Assembly: GCA_028689025.1 (NCBI GenBank)
Contig: JAQTXA010000019.1
Coordinates: 1 to 61,691 of the forward strand
Direction: 5' to 3'
Origin: Aliarcobacter sp.
Lineage (GTDB): Bacteria; Campylobacterota; Campylobacteria; Campylobacterales; Arcobacteraceae
Length of the DNA stretch: 61,691 bases
The notes under the pieces were generated by a model. The model was given only the letters and a program-made list of their open reading frames with translations, was not told where the DNA came from and ran no database searches. A program made the position numbers and the translations under genes. The stretch's first letter is position 1. Each line of letters opens with the position of its first letter. Positions 52,375-60,507 of this stretch are shown here, piece by piece.

Positions 52375-53527
52375 TTTAAAAGCAGAAACACAAGAGATGA
52401 ATTTAGCAACATTTGCAACGTATGCAAGTGAAGCAAACAATTTAAATATATTAATAGATGATAATTTAAAAGATGAAAACATCATTTTTATTATCAATGG
52501 TAAAGATTCTTATATGCTTGAAGCATTTAGAAAAGCTGTGGCTATGAAAGGCTTAGAACTCGTTCAAACAGAATCATTTTTCTTTGTTAGAAAAAAAGAT
52601 TTATACTTAGAAGATGACAAATACAGAAGTATAAAACTAAATTTTGTTAAATATGAAGATATAGCAAACTTCTTAAAAGTATATGAAGACAAAATTAAAT
52701 ATGAGTTCATATCTACTTCAAAAACTCTACTCATTAAATCAAAAGAAAATGAATTTCAATCTATCTATGAAATGATTAGTTCTATTGATGTGCTACCAAA
52801 ACAATTAAAATTAAAAGTTACTATCTTAGATACTAACTTAGACAAATTAAAAGAGTTAGGTTCTGATTCATCTAGTATAAATTTACAAAATAACGGTAAC
52901 TTCTTTTTTAATCTAGTTTCTTATCCTTTTAGTGTTAATAATTCAGTTCCTACAGCTCAAAAAGATAACTTCTATACTTTCCTTAAATATTTAAATTCAA
53001 CTGGTACAAGTGAGTTTATGTCAAACCCAGTTCTTACTCTTTCAGATGAAAAAGAAACTAAATTTAATGTAGTTACTAATGTGCCTTATAACATGGGTAC
53101 AACTACTATTAATGATACAGCTCTTAGAACTTCTAATTCAACAGAGTTTCGTGATGTAGGTTTAGAAATCACAGTAACACCTCATATTTATGAAGATAAT
53201 CAAGTTTATTTAGATTTAGAATTGAGTGTTTCAAACATACTTTCTAATACTGATAATTTGCCTATTACATCTAAAAAATATATTAAACAATCTTTCCAAC
53301 TTCCAGTTAATAAACTTTTAGTTCTTACGGGAATAAATAAAAAAGAATTAATCACTTCATACAATGAAATTCCAGTTCTTGCAGATATTCCCTTTCTAGG
53401 TTGGTTCTTTAAATATGACTCTAAACAAGAAACTAGAAACAATTTAACAGTTGTGTTTGAGTTGATCAATGAAAATGATTTTGACACTAAAAACTTTAAT
53501 GTAATTGTTCCAAATAAAATAAATTAA
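52322..53527 (+). CDS. Phage secretin (pIV-like)
   Basis: A signal peptide (LVLLIFLLTLNSLKA) precedes N domains and a secretin C-domain. The C-domain shows GTSEFMSNPVLTLSDEKE, GLEITVTPHIYEDNQVYLDLELSVS and the secretin hallmark IPVLADIPFLGWFF (residues about 352-365). Length 401 is close to pIV of f1. It forms the outer-membrane pore for the virion, so this phage does not depend on a host secretin. Confidence 0.92.
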   Translation: MKTKLKLVLLIFLLTLNSLKAETQEMNLATFATYASEANNLNILIDDNLKDENIIFIINGKDSYMLEAFRKAVAMKGLELVQTESFFFVRKKDLYLEDDKYRSIKLNFVKYEDIANFLKVYEDKIKYEFISTSKTLLIKSKENEFQSIYEMISSIDVLPKQLKLKVTILDTNLDKLKELGSDSSSINLQNNGNFFFNLVSYPFSVNNSVPTAQKDNFYTFLKYLNSTGTSEFMSNPVLTLSDEKETKFNVVTNVPYNMGTTTINDTALRTSNSTEFRDVGLEITVTPHIYEDNQVYLDLELSVSNILSNTDNLPITSKKYIKQSFQLPVNKLLVLTGINKKELITSYNEIPVLADIPFLGWFFKYDSKQETRNNLTVVFELINENDFDTKNFNVIVPNKIN

Positions 53528-53539
53528 ATAGGATAAAAA

Positions 53540-53929
53540 ATGAAAAATTCTTCTATAAATAATCATGCTGTTACTTCTACTCATGATAATGTTTCTGGTA
53601 TCTTAGGTCTTATTGGTGCTGTTGTTATTGCTAAATCTTTATTTAGTGGAATTAATTCGAAAATAAAAAAAATAGATACTCTTGAAGAGGAATTAAAAGA
53701 TTTACATATAACTGAAATAAAAATAAAAAGATATAAAAATCGTGCTGCAGTTTATGATAATTTGATTGATAAATATAATGTAACAAAACCCTCAAATGTT
53801 CTTTCTATTGATTTTATGAATAGTTTAATTAAAAAATCTCTAGATAGTCATGATTCTTTATTACATTATTTAGAATTAAAACAAATTATTCTTAACAACA
53901 TTCAAATTTTAGAATCAAAACATATTTAG
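53540..53929 (+). CDS. Small phage membrane-associated protein, unknown
   Basis: Residues about 18-38 (VSGILGLIGAVVIAKSLFSGI) form one hydrophobic helix, followed by a charged coiled-coil-like helical region (SKIKKIDTLEEELKDLHITEIKIKRYKNR). No signal peptide with cleavage is evident. It lies between the secretin and rep. It may help assembly or replication at the membrane, but no family is recognised. Confidence 0.6.
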   Translation: MKNSSINNHAVTSTHDNVSGILGLIGAVVIAKSLFSGINSKIKKIDTLEEELKDLHITEIKIKRYKNRAAVYDNLIDKYNVTKPSNVLSIDFMNSLIKKSLDSHDSLLHYLELKQIILNNIQILESKHI

Positions 53930-53937
53930 AGATAGGA

Positions 53938-53987
53938 AAACTTTTATTTCAATTGCGTAGCGTCAGCGGAGCAATTAATAAAAGTTT
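53938..53987 (+). other. Long hairpin before rep, candidate replication origin
   Basis: AAACTTTTATT-tc-AATTGC (53938-53956) pairs with GCAATT-AATAAAAGTTT (53971-53987): 17 bp with a two-base bulge. The 14-base loop (53957-53970) holds GCGTCAGC, very GC-rich for this DNA. It lies 49 bp before the rep ATG, where rolling-circle origins often are. GCGTCAGC recurs near the end of rep (55266-55273), and GCGTCAG in the coat gene (48347-48353). Confidence 0.5.
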
Positions 53988-54035
53988 CTTGATTACTTTT
54001 AAAAAAGTTACTACACCCAAAAAAGGAAAAAAGAA

Positions 54036-55352
54036 ATGTACGGAATTTCAACTTATGACATACAAACAATAGATACAAAATTAGAACTACAAAGAAAATA
54101 TATTCAAAGTAGATTCTTTGATTTTGGTGATGAAACTAAATCAGCTATTGAATTTACTTATTCAGCAAATTTAAATCCTAAAAAGTATTTCGCAGAAATG
54201 AATAACAGAATTAATTCAATTTTTGAATATTCAAAACAACTAAAATTAAAGCCTGTATTTGTAACTTTAACAGCTCCTACGAAATACCATAAATTAAATG
54301 TTAATGGTGATTTAAAAATAAATCCAAATGAAACAGCAAAAGAACTTACACAAATATTTAATAAATTTACTAATCTTAGAATCTTTCAAAAAATGAAAAA
54401 AGAGTTAGGACATGGACTTATTTATTTTAGAGTATATGAACCACACAAGAGTGGAGTTCCACATTTACACGCAATGCTTTTTCTACCTACAGATTACATT
54501 TTAGATATTAAGAAAAAATTCTTTTCATACTTTACAGACAAAGTAAAATGGGGAAATAATAGAAAATCAATAGATTTTAAATACACATGGTATAACTCAG
54601 CAGGTGGGGCAATAGCTTACATTATGAAATATGTAACTAAGACTTTTAAAAATGAAAATTCAAAAGATATTCAATATGCTTCTTATTGGTATATTAAACA
54701 TAATATTAGAAGATTCCTTTGCTCTCGAACTTTAGCACCTCTTTTAATTTACAGAAAAGTAAGACACTTTTTTAAAAAACATGATCATGATTATTTGAAA
54801 GTTACAGAACTAATTAGAAACAATCAAATTTATAAATTATTTGACAATACAACTTATGCGTATATGAGATATAACCACGAATTAGGCGAAGTTGAAGATA
54901 TTACAATATGGCAAAAATCTACAGATTTAATTCTTCAATCAAGAATAAGAACAAATGAAACTTTCAAATTAGAGTACAAGAAAAAAGAGTATAAAAAGGC
55001 ACTTTCTGTATTTGTTAATGATTTCGAAAAATATGTACATAGTGAAACATTAAATAAATTTGTATTACTTCCAGTAGTTCCAAGCAAATTAAAAGATTAC
55101 CAATTAAACAACTATTACCATATTTTAGAAAATACTGATATTGACAGCCTTGATTTAGTTCATTATGGAATTGTAAAAAATGAAATGATTAAAAGAGGTT
55201 TCTTGAAAGAAAGTATCACGAATTTAAATGATTATAAGGACTCTTTTCCTTTCGACAACTGCAAGGCGTCAGCACACGTTCCCATGACATTTATTGCTTT
55301 AGATGAGCCATGCTATGACGTGCCTTTTATATCACAACAAAATTTATTTTAA
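54036..55352 (+). CDS. Rolling-circle replication initiator (Rep, HUH endonuclease)
   Basis: The 438-residue protein has the three rolling-circle motifs: VFVTLTAP (motif I, about residues 79-86), the HUH motif PHLHAMLF (about 143-150), and the catalytic-Tyr motif AIAYIMKYVTKT (Y-x-x-K type, about 193-204). It nicks one strand at the origin and joins the ends after replication, making the circular ssDNA genome. It is the pII equivalent, and no separate pX is seen. A candidate origin hairpin lies just upstream. Confidence 0.9.
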   Translation: MYGISTYDIQTIDTKLELQRKYIQSRFFDFGDETKSAIEFTYSANLNPKKYFAEMNNRINSIFEYSKQLKLKPVFVTLTAPTKYHKLNVNGDLKINPNETAKELTQIFNKFTNLRIFQKMKKELGHGLIYFRVYEPHKSGVPHLHAMLFLPTDYILDIKKKFFSYFTDKVKWGNNRKSIDFKYTWYNSAGGAIAYIMKYVTKTFKNENSKDIQYASYWYIKHNIRRFLCSRTLAPLLIYRKVRHFFKKHDHDYLKVTELIRNNQIYKLFDNTTYAYMRYNHELGEVEDITIWQKSTDLILQSRIRTNETFKLEYKKKEYKKALSVFVNDFEKYVHSETLNKFVLLPVVPSKLKDYQLNNYYHILENTDIDSLDLVHYGIVKNEMIKRGFLKESITNLNDYKDSFPFDNCKASAHVPMTFIALDEPCYDVPFISQQNLF

Positions 55353-55362
55353 AGGATTAAAA

Positions 55363-55701
55363 ATGACTATAGAACAAAGATTTGATAATATTCAAAATCA
55401 ACTAAATACTGTTTGTGAACTTTTACAGCTTTCTATTACTTCATTAAATACTAAAAAAGCTGTTGCAAGATTTTTAAATAAAAGTGAAAAAACTATTGAT
55501 AACTATATTAACAATTATACATTTATTGAAAATAAACACTATTTCATAAATGAAAATAATAGAGTTGAATTTATACCTTTTGCAATAGTTGAATTTAAAA
55601 AGAATCCAAACCATAAAATCAAAATGATTGAAGTTAAAAAAGAAGAAAAAATCACACTTAGTGAAACTTCATCTAAAATTTTAAAAGGTCTTATCTCATG
55701 A
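55363..55701 (+). CDS. Small phage DNA-binding protein (helix-turn-helix), possible excisionase
   Basis: The start is ATG 55363, with AAAGGA before it; an upstream in-frame start lies inside rep. The 112-residue protein has a helical N-terminus and a helix-turn-helix (KKAVARFLNKSEKTIDNYINNYTF). Its ATGA overlap with the integrase gene suggests linked translation and a role as excisionase or integration regulator. This is inferred from position. Confidence 0.65.
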   Translation: MTIEQRFDNIQNQLNTVCELLQLSITSLNTKKAVARFLNKSEKTIDNYINNYTFIENKHYFINENNRVEFIPFAIVEFKKNPNHKIKMIEVKKEEKITLSETSSKILKGLIS

Positions 55702-56855
55702 GTGAATCAATAAAAGTTGTATATGGCGATTTAAAAATAAATATAAAATCTATTAATAATAAATGGTGGTTAGACTTTTATCATAATAATAAAAGAGTAA
55801 GAAAATCAACTTTATTAATTGCAAATGATGAAAATTTAAAACATATAAAAACTATTGTAATTCCTGAAATTGTAACTGCATTAACTGGTAATAAAGAAAT
55901 AGAATATTTTAAAAAAGATTTAACATTAAATGAATTTTCTGATAAGTTTTTTAATGTTTATGAAAATACAGTTAGAGATCATGTATTTAAATCTAGAAAA
56001 GCTCATTATGAATTAAAAATAAAACCTTATTTTGGAAATAAAACTTTAAATTCAATTTCTCAATTAGAACTGGAAGAATGGCAAAATCTATTATTAAAAA
56101 AATATGCTTCAAGAAGTGTTGTCAAATATCGTTCAGTCTTTTATTCTATTCTTGATAAGGCTCTTGTAAATGATTTAATAAAATATAATCCTTTAAATCG
56201 TGTAAAATCTCCATTAACTATAAATAAAAAGTTTAAAAAATTAGTTGATAATGAAGATGATATAGTTAATCCATTTAATAAAGATGAAATATTAAAGATT
56301 TTAAATAATACAACTGGAAATCTTCACTATTTTATTTTTATAATGTTTTATACTGGAATTAGACCAGGGGAATTAATCTCACTTACATGGAATGATATTG
56401 ATTTTAAGAAAAAAAGAGCTGCAGTTGATAAAACAACAGTTAATGGTAAAGTAGGGGATGTTAAAACTCAATCTAGTGTTAGATATATCGATATTTTACC
56501 TCAATTAGAAATAAAATTAAAAGAATTAAAAAATATAACTGGCAATTATGAATATTTGCTTTTAAATCAGTCAAAAAAGCCTTTTTATTCTCATGATATA
56601 TTAAACCTAAAATTTAAAAAAATATTAAAAGAAATAGGCATTAAAGAAAGAAGCATATATAATCTTAGGCATACTTTTGCAAGTCATATGATTTCAAATA
56701 TCCAAAATGGTGTAGATATTCTTTGGGTTTCTAAAATGTTAGGTCATAAAGATGTATCTATAACTTTAAAAGTTTATGCAAAATTTATTAAAGAAGATGA
56801 TAATACAAGAATCAAAAAAATAAATGATTTAGACATTATTTTGGACATTAATTAA
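55698..56855 (+). CDS. Tyrosine recombinase (phage integrase)
   Basis: The 385-residue integrase has an N-terminal arm-binding and core-binding region, then the catalytic domain with TGIRPGELISLTW (first Arg), YNLRHTFASHM (Arg of the second box; the usual preceding His is Tyr), LGHKDVSITLKVYAKF (His and nucleophile Tyr). It ends 50 bp before attR. It uses a site inside ybgC. The gene's 3' end contains one of the paired repeats likely used as arm sites. Confidence 0.92.
   Translation: MSESIKVVYGDLKINIKSINNKWWLDFYHNNKRVRKSTLLIANDENLKHIKTIVIPEIVTALTGNKEIEYFKKDLTLNEFSDKFFNVYENTVRDHVFKSRKAHYELKIKPYFGNKTLNSISQLELEEWQNLLLKKYASRSVVKYRSVFYSILDKALVNDLIKYNPLNRVKSPLTINKKFKKLVDNEDDIVNPFNKDEILKILNNTTGNLHYFIFIMFYTGIRPGELISLTWNDIDFKKKRAAVDKTTVNGKVGDVKTQSSVRYIDILPQLEIKLKELKNITGNYEYLLLNQSKKPFYSHDILNLKFKKILKEIGIKERSIYNLRHTFASHMISNIQNGVDILWVSKMLGHKDVSITLKVYAKFIKEDDNTRIKKINDLDIILDIN
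56832..56849 (+). promoter_or_regulatory. Paired repeat, probable integrase arm sites (right)
   Basis: GACATT at 56832-56837 and 56844-56849 is spaced 12 bp, like GTCATT near attL, and surrounded by similar sequence (TTTTGGWCATTAATT at 56839-56853 and 43492-43506). It overlaps the end of the integrase gene. Confidence 0.5.
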
Positions 56856-56895
56856 ATAAAATATTTCCAAAAGTCTATAAAATAGGGGTTTTACA

Positions 56896-57255
56896 TTGAT
56901 AATAAGAGTCTATTATGAAGATACAGATTGTGGTGGTGTTGTTTATTATGCAAACTATTTAAAATTTTGTGAAAGAGCTAGATCTGAGCTTTTTTTCCAA
57001 AAGGGTTTATCTCCACATAAAGATAATGAGTTTTTTGTGGTAAAAAGTGTACAAGCTGATTATCTTAAATCTGCAGTTTTTGGGGATATTTTAGAAGTTA
57101 AAACAAAATTAGTTGAGAGAAAATCAGCTTCAATTATTATGTATCAAGAAGTTTTTAGAGATGAGGAGCTTTTATTTAAAGGTACATTTAAATTGGCATT
57201 TCTAAAAGATTTCAAACCATCAAAAATTCCTCCAGAATTTTTTGAAATATTCTAA
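56896..57255 (+). CDS. ybgC: YbgC-type acyl-CoA thioesterase, 5' end rebuilt by the prophage
   Basis: The 119-residue hotdog protein has the YbgC motif VYYEDTDCGGVVYYANYLKFCERARSE (catalytic Asp in DTD) and continues normally. It hydrolyses acyl-CoA or acyl-ACP and is often linked with the Tol-Pal system. The start is TTG 56896, with AGGGG before it; both lie in phage DNA. The first three codons (now TTG-ATA-ATA) differ from the original GTG-AAA-ATA at 43378, but all later codons are native. So integration replaced only the first residues and the promoter. Confidence 0.9.
   Translation: MIIRVYYEDTDCGGVVYYANYLKFCERARSELFFQKGLSPHKDNEFFVVKSVQADYLKSAVFGDILEVKTKLVERKSASIIMYQEVFRDEELLFKGTFKLAFLKDFKPSKIPPEFFEIF
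56906..56921 (+). other. attR, right attachment core of the prophage
   Basis: GAGTCTATTATGAAGA is identical to 43388-43403. It lies within ybgC codons for V-Y-Y-E-D. The bases to its left are phage, those to its right chromosome. Confidence 0.88.
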
Positions 57256-57266
57256 AAGGAAAAATC

Positions 57267-57731
57267 ATGTTTAAAATAGTTTTTATTACACTTTTTTTAG
57301 TTCTTAATCTGTTCTCAAATGAGGTTTATATTCTTCCAAATCAAGGTGAAGTTATAAAAGATAAGATAAGTGAATCAATCATAAATTCAAAATCTGAAAT
57401 ATTGGTTGCAATGTATAATTTTTCATATAAAAAATTTGCAAAAGATTTAGTTGATGCCTCAAAAAAAGGCGTTAAAGTTACTGTTTATCTTGATAGTAAA
57501 AAAGTAAAAGAGGATTCTGAAATTTCTGATTTCCTTACAAAAAATAATATAAAAGTGGTTCTTGTAAAAGATAAAATGCATTTAAAAGTGGCGCTTATTG
57601 ATTCAAAAACTGCTATTTTTGGAAGTACAAATTGGACAAAAGAGTCATTTGAAGAAAATTATGAGTTGATTTATATTAGTGAAGACAAAAATATTGTAGA
57701 TACTCTTAAATCTTTTATTAAATCTCTTTAG
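57267..57731 (+). CDS. Exported PLD-family nuclease or phospholipase (single HKD)
   Basis: A signal peptide (IVFITLFLVLNLFS) precedes a 139-residue PLD domain. The catalytic HxKx4D motif is MHLKVALIDSKTAIFGSTNW (residues about 108-127). One motif per chain means it acts as a dimer, like the Nuc endonuclease or bacterial periplasmic PLD nucleases. It is 11 bp after ybgC and probably cotranscribed with it. Confidence 0.88.
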   Translation: MFKIVFITLFLVLNLFSNEVYILPNQGEVIKDKISESIINSKSEILVAMYNFSYKKFAKDLVDASKKGVKVTVYLDSKKVKEDSEISDFLTKNNIKVVLVKDKMHLKVALIDSKTAIFGSTNWTKESFEENYELIYISEDKNIVDTLKSFIKSL

Positions 57732-57818
57732 CCCATAAAAAGCAATAATTTTACATATTATCAAGCATAAAAGTAGTATGATAATGATAGAAAATATCAT
57801 TAAAAAAGGATTATTACT

Positions 57819-59066
57819 TTGCTAGAAATATTTATTATAGCTTTTTGTTTATACTTCGCATTTAACATTTATACATCATTTATGCAAATTGGTTACATAA
57901 AAAATGCAAAAAATTTAAAACCTATTATTTTAGACGCTTCAAAATATCTTGAAGCTGCAGATTACTCAATTGAAAAAGAGAAACTGGCTATTTGTTCATC
58001 ATTTTATGATTTTATACTATTTATTTTTTGGATTGGTTTTGGTTTGTCATTTTTAGATTCATTGGTTCAAATTGACTCTTTTTGGCTAAAAGCAGTAGTT
58101 TTTGTTGATTTATTTATTATTATAAATTGGTTTTTGACTTTACCATTTGAGCTTTATTCAACATTTAAATTAAACAAAAAATATGGTTTTTCAAATATGA
58201 CACCAGCTTTGTTTATTAAAGATACTATAAAAACTGGAGTTCTATTTTTAGTTTTTGGATCAATTGTAATTGCAGGAATTTCGTTTATTATAAATAGTTT
58301 TTCAGCTTGGTGGATTTGGGGATTTGCTTTTATTTTTGCAGTTATTATTTTAATAAACATGCTTTATCCAGTAATTAGAGATAAAATGTTTGATAAATTT
58401 GAGAAATTAAAAGACAAAGAGTTAGAAGCAAAAATAGAAAATCTTTTAGATGGTGTAGGATTTAAAAGTAGTGGAGTTTTTTCTGTTGATGCTAGTAAAA
58501 GAGACAATAGATTAAATGCTTATTTTGGAGGACTTGGAAGTACTAAAAGAGTAGTTTTATTTGATACTTTAGTTGAAAAATTGTCACATAATGAACTATT
58601 GGCTGTTTTAGGACATGAATTAGGACACTTTAAAAATGGAGATATTATAAAAAACATTGGAATTATGGGTGTTGTAATGTTTGTATTTTTTGCAATTTTT
58701 GGAAATTTGCCAGATGAACTATTTCTAGGTTTATCTTTAAACAATGAACCCTATGCAATTATTGCTGTGTTTATGATTTTTTCACCAATCTTATCATTTT
58801 TTCTAATGCCATTGATTTCAATGATTTCAAGACATAATGAATATGCAGCCGATGAATTTGGTTCAAATTTATCAACAAAAGAGGATTTAGTAAGCGCCTT
58901 GTTAAAATTGGCAAATGAAAATAAATCATTTCCTTTATCACATCCTATTTATATTTTCTTTTATTATTCACATCCACCACTTGTTGAAAGATTTAAAGAG
59001 TTGGGTTATGATGTACATGCAATGGATTTAAAAAGTGCTTTAAAGGGAGAATTTAATGTTGAGTGA
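57819..59066 (+). CDS. M48 metalloprotease, CAAX-protease-1/Ste24-like
   Basis: The 415-residue membrane protein starts at TTG 57819, with AAAGGA seven bases before it. It has several N-terminal membrane helices, the zinc site LGHELGHFKNGD (HExxH, about residue 263-274) and a downstream Glu ligand in NEYAADEFG. It ends with the CAAX-protease-like HPPLVERFKELG. Such proteases act on membrane proteins and are usual in this group. It overlaps rmuC by 11 bases. Confidence 0.92.
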   Translation: MLEIFIIAFCLYFAFNIYTSFMQIGYIKNAKNLKPIILDASKYLEAADYSIEKEKLAICSSFYDFILFIFWIGFGLSFLDSLVQIDSFWLKAVVFVDLFIIINWFLTLPFELYSTFKLNKKYGFSNMTPALFIKDTIKTGVLFLVFGSIVIAGISFIINSFSAWWIWGFAFIFAVIILINMLYPVIRDKMFDKFEKLKDKELEAKIENLLDGVGFKSSGVFSVDASKRDNRLNAYFGGLGSTKRVVLFDTLVEKLSHNELLAVLGHELGHFKNGDIIKNIGIMGVVMFVFFAIFGNLPDELFLGLSLNNEPYAIIAVFMIFSPILSFFLMPLISMISRHNEYAADEFGSNLSTKEDLVSALLKLANENKSFPLSHPIYIFFYYSHPPLVERFKELGYDVHAMDLKSALKGEFNVE

Positions 59067-60507
59067 AGGGCTAATTGAGGTTAATTATTTAACAATAATT
59101 ATATCATCAATTGGAATTTTGTCTGGATTATTGGTAATATTGCAATTTTCAAGACAAAAATATGAAAATCAACTAAGAAATTTACAAGATGAAGCTTTAT
59201 TAAAATTAAAAGCTTTAAATGAAAAAATAGAGTTAAATCATAGCTCTTATGAGGGGCAAATTAATACTCTTAATAGTTCAAATAGAAGATTAGAAGAAGA
59301 GAAAAAATTAATTAAAGAGAGTTTAGAAGATAAGATAAAAGTTATTGAAAAACATTCTTCTCAAATGATTGATAATACAGTAAATACTTATGAATTAAAG
59401 TTATCAAATCTTACTAAACTTTCAGAACATAAAGAGCATCAACTTTTAAGAGAGTTTGAAATAAAAGAGTCAAATTTTAATGAAAAAATCACTCTTTTAG
59501 AAGAATCAAAACAACAGTTAAAAATAGAGTTTGAGAATCTTGCAAATAAACTTTTTGATGAAAATCAGAAAAAATCAAATGTGAATTTAACTCAAGTTTT
59601 AACTTCATTTAAAGACCAACTTGATTTATTTGGAAAAAGAGTAAATGAAATTTACAATGAAGAGACAATACAAAGAACAACACTGTTAACTGAAATTAAA
59701 AACCTAAAAGATTTGAATAATCAAATATCTACAGATGCAATAAATCTAACAAAAGCACTAAAAGGTCAAAATAAAACTCAAGGTGATTGGGGTGAAATGA
59801 TTTTATCTTCAATCTTAGAGCAAACGGGCTTGAGAGAAGGGAAAGAATATACTGTTCAAGGTTCATTTAACGATGAAGATGGAAGACGATTAAAACCTGA
59901 TGTAATTGTGCATTTACCATCTAAAAAAGATATTATTATTGATTCAAAAGTATCTTTAAACGCATATTTAGCATATTGTAAAACAGATGATAAAACACAT
60001 AAAGAGAGTGCTTGTAAGGATTTAATAAAATCAGTTACTTCTCATATTAAAGGCTTGAGTTCTAAAAAATATGAAGCTTTAGAAGGTGTTAGTACTTTAG
60101 ATTTTGTTTTATTGTTTATTCCAATTGAAGGAGCTTTTATCTTAGCTACTTCAAATGATGATACACTATTTAAAATGGCTTTTGAACACAATATTATGTT
60201 AGTTTCTCCTTCAACTTTATATGTAACATTAAGAACTATTGAGAATATTTGGAGAAATGAACATCAAAATGAAAACGCTCAATTAATCTCTAAAAAAGCA
60301 GCAGATTTGTATGATAAATTTGCAGGTTTTGTATCTGATATTGAAGATATTGGTGTAAACTTAAATAGAACACAAAAATCTTATGATAGTGCTATGAATA
60401 AGCTAAGCACTGGAAATGCAAATTTAATAAAAAGAGCTGAAGAGTTTATTGAACTAGGAGTTAAACCTAAAAAATCAATTACTACTAAAGCTTTAATGGA
60501 GGAATAA
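59056..60507 (+). CDS. rmuC: RmuC-family protein
   Basis: The 483-residue protein has an N-terminal membrane helix (about 8-28), a long coiled coil (about 30-190) and the RmuC domain with GDWGEMILSSILEQTGLREG, KDIIIDSKVSLNAYLAY and LDFVLLFIPIEGAFILA. The RmuC domain has a nuclease-like core (PD-D/ExK type) and limits recombination at inverted repeats. Overlap with the protease start and adjacency of the permease make a three-gene unit. Confidence 0.92.
   Translation: MLSEGLIEVNYLTIIISSIGILSGLLVILQFSRQKYENQLRNLQDEALLKLKALNEKIELNHSSYEGQINTLNSSNRRLEEEKKLIKESLEDKIKVIEKHSSQMIDNTVNTYELKLSNLTKLSEHKEHQLLREFEIKESNFNEKITLLEESKQQLKIEFENLANKLFDENQKKSNVNLTQVLTSFKDQLDLFGKRVNEIYNEETIQRTTLLTEIKNLKDLNNQISTDAINLTKALKGQNKTQGDWGEMILSSILEQTGLREGKEYTVQGSFNDEDGRRLKPDVIVHLPSKKDIIIDSKVSLNAYLAYCKTDDKTHKESACKDLIKSVTSHIKGLSSKKYEALEGVSTLDFVLLFIPIEGAFILATSNDDTLFKMAFEHNIMLVSPSTLYVTLRTIENIWRNEHQNENAQLISKKAADLYDKFAGFVSDIEDIGVNLNRTQKSYDSAMNKLSTGNANLIKRAEEFIELGVKPKKSITTKALMEE

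Larger units (their letters stand above)
43388..56921 (+). mobile_element. Integrated filamentous phage (inovirus) with a restriction-modification module
   Basis: The element is bounded by the 16-bp repeats and ends with its integrase next to attR. The gene order after the repressor is: early protein, candidate ssDNA-binding protein, major coat, terminator, small proteins, minor coat proteins, pIII-like, pVI-like, Zot/pI, secretin (pIV), Rep, small DNA-binding protein, integrase. This is the order of inovirus modules. No core gene looks broken, so the prophage could still be active. At 13.5 kb it is larger than most inoviruses (6-9 kb) because of the R-M genes (about 2.7 kb) and other extra genes. 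Codon and base use resemble the host. Confidence 0.9.

Noticed and set aside
53938..53987. Hairpin before rep as an ordinary terminator
   Set aside because: No T-run follows the stem and the loop is long and GC-rich; an origin or other DNA structure fits better.
55303..55362. Start of the small HTH gene at 55303 inside rep
   Set aside because: ATG 55363 has AAAGGA before it and does not overlap rep.
42789..56918. The 42789 repeat taken as attL, making the prophage larger
   Set aside because: Joining 42789 to attR gives no usable start for ybgC (in-frame stop just before it), whereas 43388 follows a GTG start with a good ribosome site and the same codons.
57819..59066. Phage-encoded protease as further cargo
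   Set aside because: It lies outside attR with normal chromosomal neighbours.
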